A program made the position numbers and the translations under genes. This document shows positions 61,548-61,588 of a stretch of 61,588 bases of DNA, piece by piece. Position 1 is the stretch's first letter. Each line of letters starts with the position of its first letter. The notes under the pieces were generated by a model. That model made no database searches. It saw nothing but the letters and a program-made list of their open reading frames with translations, and was not told the DNA's origin. Location: positions 1-61,588 of the forward strand of contig JAFYSJ010000008.1 in NCBI GenBank assembly GCA_017559445.1. The letters run 5' to 3'. The DNA comes from Clostridia bacterium (lineage in GTDB: Bacteria > Bacillota > Clostridia > RGIG7378).

Positions 61548-61588
61548 ATGAGTCATTACAAACATCTTACACTAATAGAAAGAGAAAA
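61548..61588 (+). CDS. IS30-family transposase, N-terminal part only
   Basis: The first 13 codons read MSHYKHLTLIERE, the characteristic start of IS30-family DDE transposases, whose N-terminus carries a helix-turn-helix. GGGAG lies about seven bases upstream. The gene runs off the right edge, so completeness cannot be judged. Confidence 0.75.
   Translation, partial: MSHYKHLTLIERE

Overview
The window looks like a chromosomal segment of a spore-forming, anaerobic Firmicute (class Clostridia, broadly Lachnospiraceae-like). The grounds are the cotJABC spore-coat operon, a CotH-family protein, strong AGGAGG-type ribosome sites with some GTG/TTG starts, Pro/Thr-rich surface linkers, an FMN riboswitch in front of an ECF riboflavin S component, and PyrR-type attenuation. 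Species cannot be fixed from sequence alone.

Layout. 1-5.4 kb (minus strand): a GltS-family symporter, a PlsC-like acyltransferase with a zinc ribbon, citrate synthase and a PHP-domain protein. 5.7-8.1 kb: a BadF/NagK-type sugar kinase and a BspA-like leucine-rich-repeat lipoprotein. 8.2-17.2 kb: a ten-gene Mrp/Mbh-type cation/proton antiporter operon with four NuoL/M/N-like subunits and no hydrogenase or quinone module. 17.2-25.3 kb: a polymorphic-toxin island with a 2125-residue secreted RHS protein (GIY-YIG-like tip), a candidate LRR immunity protein and an orphan rhs fragment. 25.6-28.4 kb: proB-proA-proC. 28.5-38.2 kb: CotH-like protein, small lipoprotein, two pseudouridine synthases, thioredoxin, and an ABC exporter pair flanking a DUF1854 protein. 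38.5-50.9 kb: an AT-rich lipoprotein, nagB, copZ-copA, a SecB-like chaperone, sfsA, an M32 carboxypeptidase, pyruvate kinase, TspO, a HEPN-like membrane protein and cotJABC. 51-57.7 kb: a probable chitobiose locus (GH94 phosphorylase, phosphohexomutase, surface GH18, cytosolic GH18). 57.8-61.4 kb: ribU behind an FMN riboswitch, upp, pyrR with a readable attenuator, and uraA. The last 41 bases open an IS30-type transposase that runs off the window.

How the genes may work together. GH18 glycosidases, a GH94 enzyme resembling N,N'-diacetylchitobiose phosphorylase, a phosphohexomutase, a GlcNAc-type kinase and NagB can be assembled into a phosphorolytic route from chitin or peptidoglycan fragments to fructose-6-phosphate, feeding pyruvate kinase. 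Upp, PyrR and UraA form a uracil salvage unit.

The most unusual feature is a family of intergenic repeats at about ten places. It has three parts: (i) arrays of ~17-24 nt units, each a tiny hairpin with a loop of usually three bases followed by a TTCACTAG-like joint; (ii) a 63-bp core present three times; and (iii) a 7-nt minisatellite (CACTAAA/CACCAAA). The arrays mostly begin at stop codons and lie in one orientation relative to the gene they follow. I know no described family matching them.
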